DNA of 59,429 nt, from NCBI GenBank assembly GCA_964615765.1, contig CAZTQN010000026.1, forward strand, positions 1 to 59,429, in the 5' to 3' direction. Source of the DNA: CAZTQN01 sp964615765 (GTDB taxonomy: Bacteria > Planctomycetota > Phycisphaerae > Phycisphaerales > UBA1924). The position numbers and the translations under genes were made by a program. Under the pieces are notes generated by a model. That model had not been told where the DNA came from, ran no database searches, and was given only the letters and a program-made list of their open reading frames with translations. Positions 59,347 to 59,429 of the stretch are shown piece after piece; position 1 is the stretch's first letter, and every line of letters starts with the position of its first letter.

Positions 59347-59419
59347 GCCACCTTAGCTCAGCTGGTAGAGCAGCGGTTTTGTAAACCGCAGGTCGTCGGT
59401 TCAAGTCCGACAGGTGGCT
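59347..59419 (+). tRNA. tRNA-Thr (anticodon UGU)
   Basis: GCCACCT pairs with AGGTGGC as the acceptor stem, the D arm is GCTCAGCTGGTAGAGC, the anticodon arm is GCGGT-TTTGTAA-ACCGC with TGT at 34-36, and the T arm is GTCGGTTCAAGTCCGAC. The 3' CCA is not encoded. A weak -10-like TACGAT lies at 59331-59336, without a clear -35. Confidence 0.95.
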
Positions 59420-59429
59420 CTTGTCCAGA

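Overview
The window is about 59.4 kb of very GC-rich bacterial DNA, densely coding on both strands. It most resembles a chromosomal segment from a planctomycete, probably of the class Phycisphaerae. The pointers are an isolated pseudopilin with the planctomycete-style N-terminus (FTLIELLVVIAIIALLIGIL), many proline/alanine/glycine-rich linkers, HEAT-repeat and DUF1844 proteins, a Gld-type ABC exporter, and low-complexity intergenic repeats (TCAACTCAGAG..., ACCACGGAG...) of a kind common in Planctomycetota and Verrucomicrobiota. The taxonomic call is inference. I see no insertion sequence, phage, CRISPR array, rRNA or replication origin.

Layout. 1-4.9 kb: end of a UVR-motif protein, cysC-cysK (sulfate activation and cysteine synthesis), a RidA-like protein, a stand-alone pseudopilin with a good terminator, and a YraN protein. 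4.9-5.3 kb: an array of direct and inverted intergenic repeats. 5.3-12.3 kb: a SurA-like lipoprotein, a DUF1844 protein, and a succinate dehydrogenase operon sdhC-sdhA-(nucleotidyltransferase-like)-sdhB. 12.4-19.1 kb: two unrecognised lipoproteins, a HEAT protein, an acyl-AMP ligase, a VapBC toxin-antitoxin pair and a transaldolase. 19.1-27.5 kb, all on the minus strand: a surface-sugar cluster (membrane protein, RfbH, RfbF, RfbG, SDR reductase/epimerase, GT2 glycosyltransferase) that should make and transfer a CDP-3,6-dideoxyhexose, with a small CBM48 protein upstream. 27.6-33 kb: a large lipoprotein, an outer-membrane barrel protein, tRNA-Gly(GCC) and DsbD. 33.1-41.9 kb, plus strand: an orphan fliM, then the translation/transcription cluster nusA, infB, DUF503, rbfA, an HhH-GPD-like protein and YebC.

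41.9-52.3 kb, minus strand: a complete-looking type IV pilus / type II secretion-like assembly operon. It reads PilZ protein, GspE/PilB ATPase, GspF/PilC platform, pseudopilins G, H, I and J, a PilX/GspK-like protein carrying a PA14 domain, a fused PilM-PilN protein, then PilO-like and PilP-like proteins. No secretin, prepilin peptidase or retraction ATPase is in the window. Upstream of it is a GAF-SpoIIE (RsbU-type) phosphatase. 53.9-59.1 kb, minus strand: an ABC ATPase, ABC-2 permease, GldG-like and DUF4340 set. The window ends with tRNA-Thr(UGU).

Recurring features are 4-bp start/stop overlaps (ATGA, GTGA, TTGA) in nearly every operon, long G-tracts just upstream of sdhC, sdhA and infB, and short hairpins against several start codons. 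The most interesting loci are the pilus-like operon with its PA14 tip candidate and PilM-PilN fusion, the G-tract leaders, the intergenic repeat arrays and the nucleotidyltransferase gene inserted in the sdh operon.
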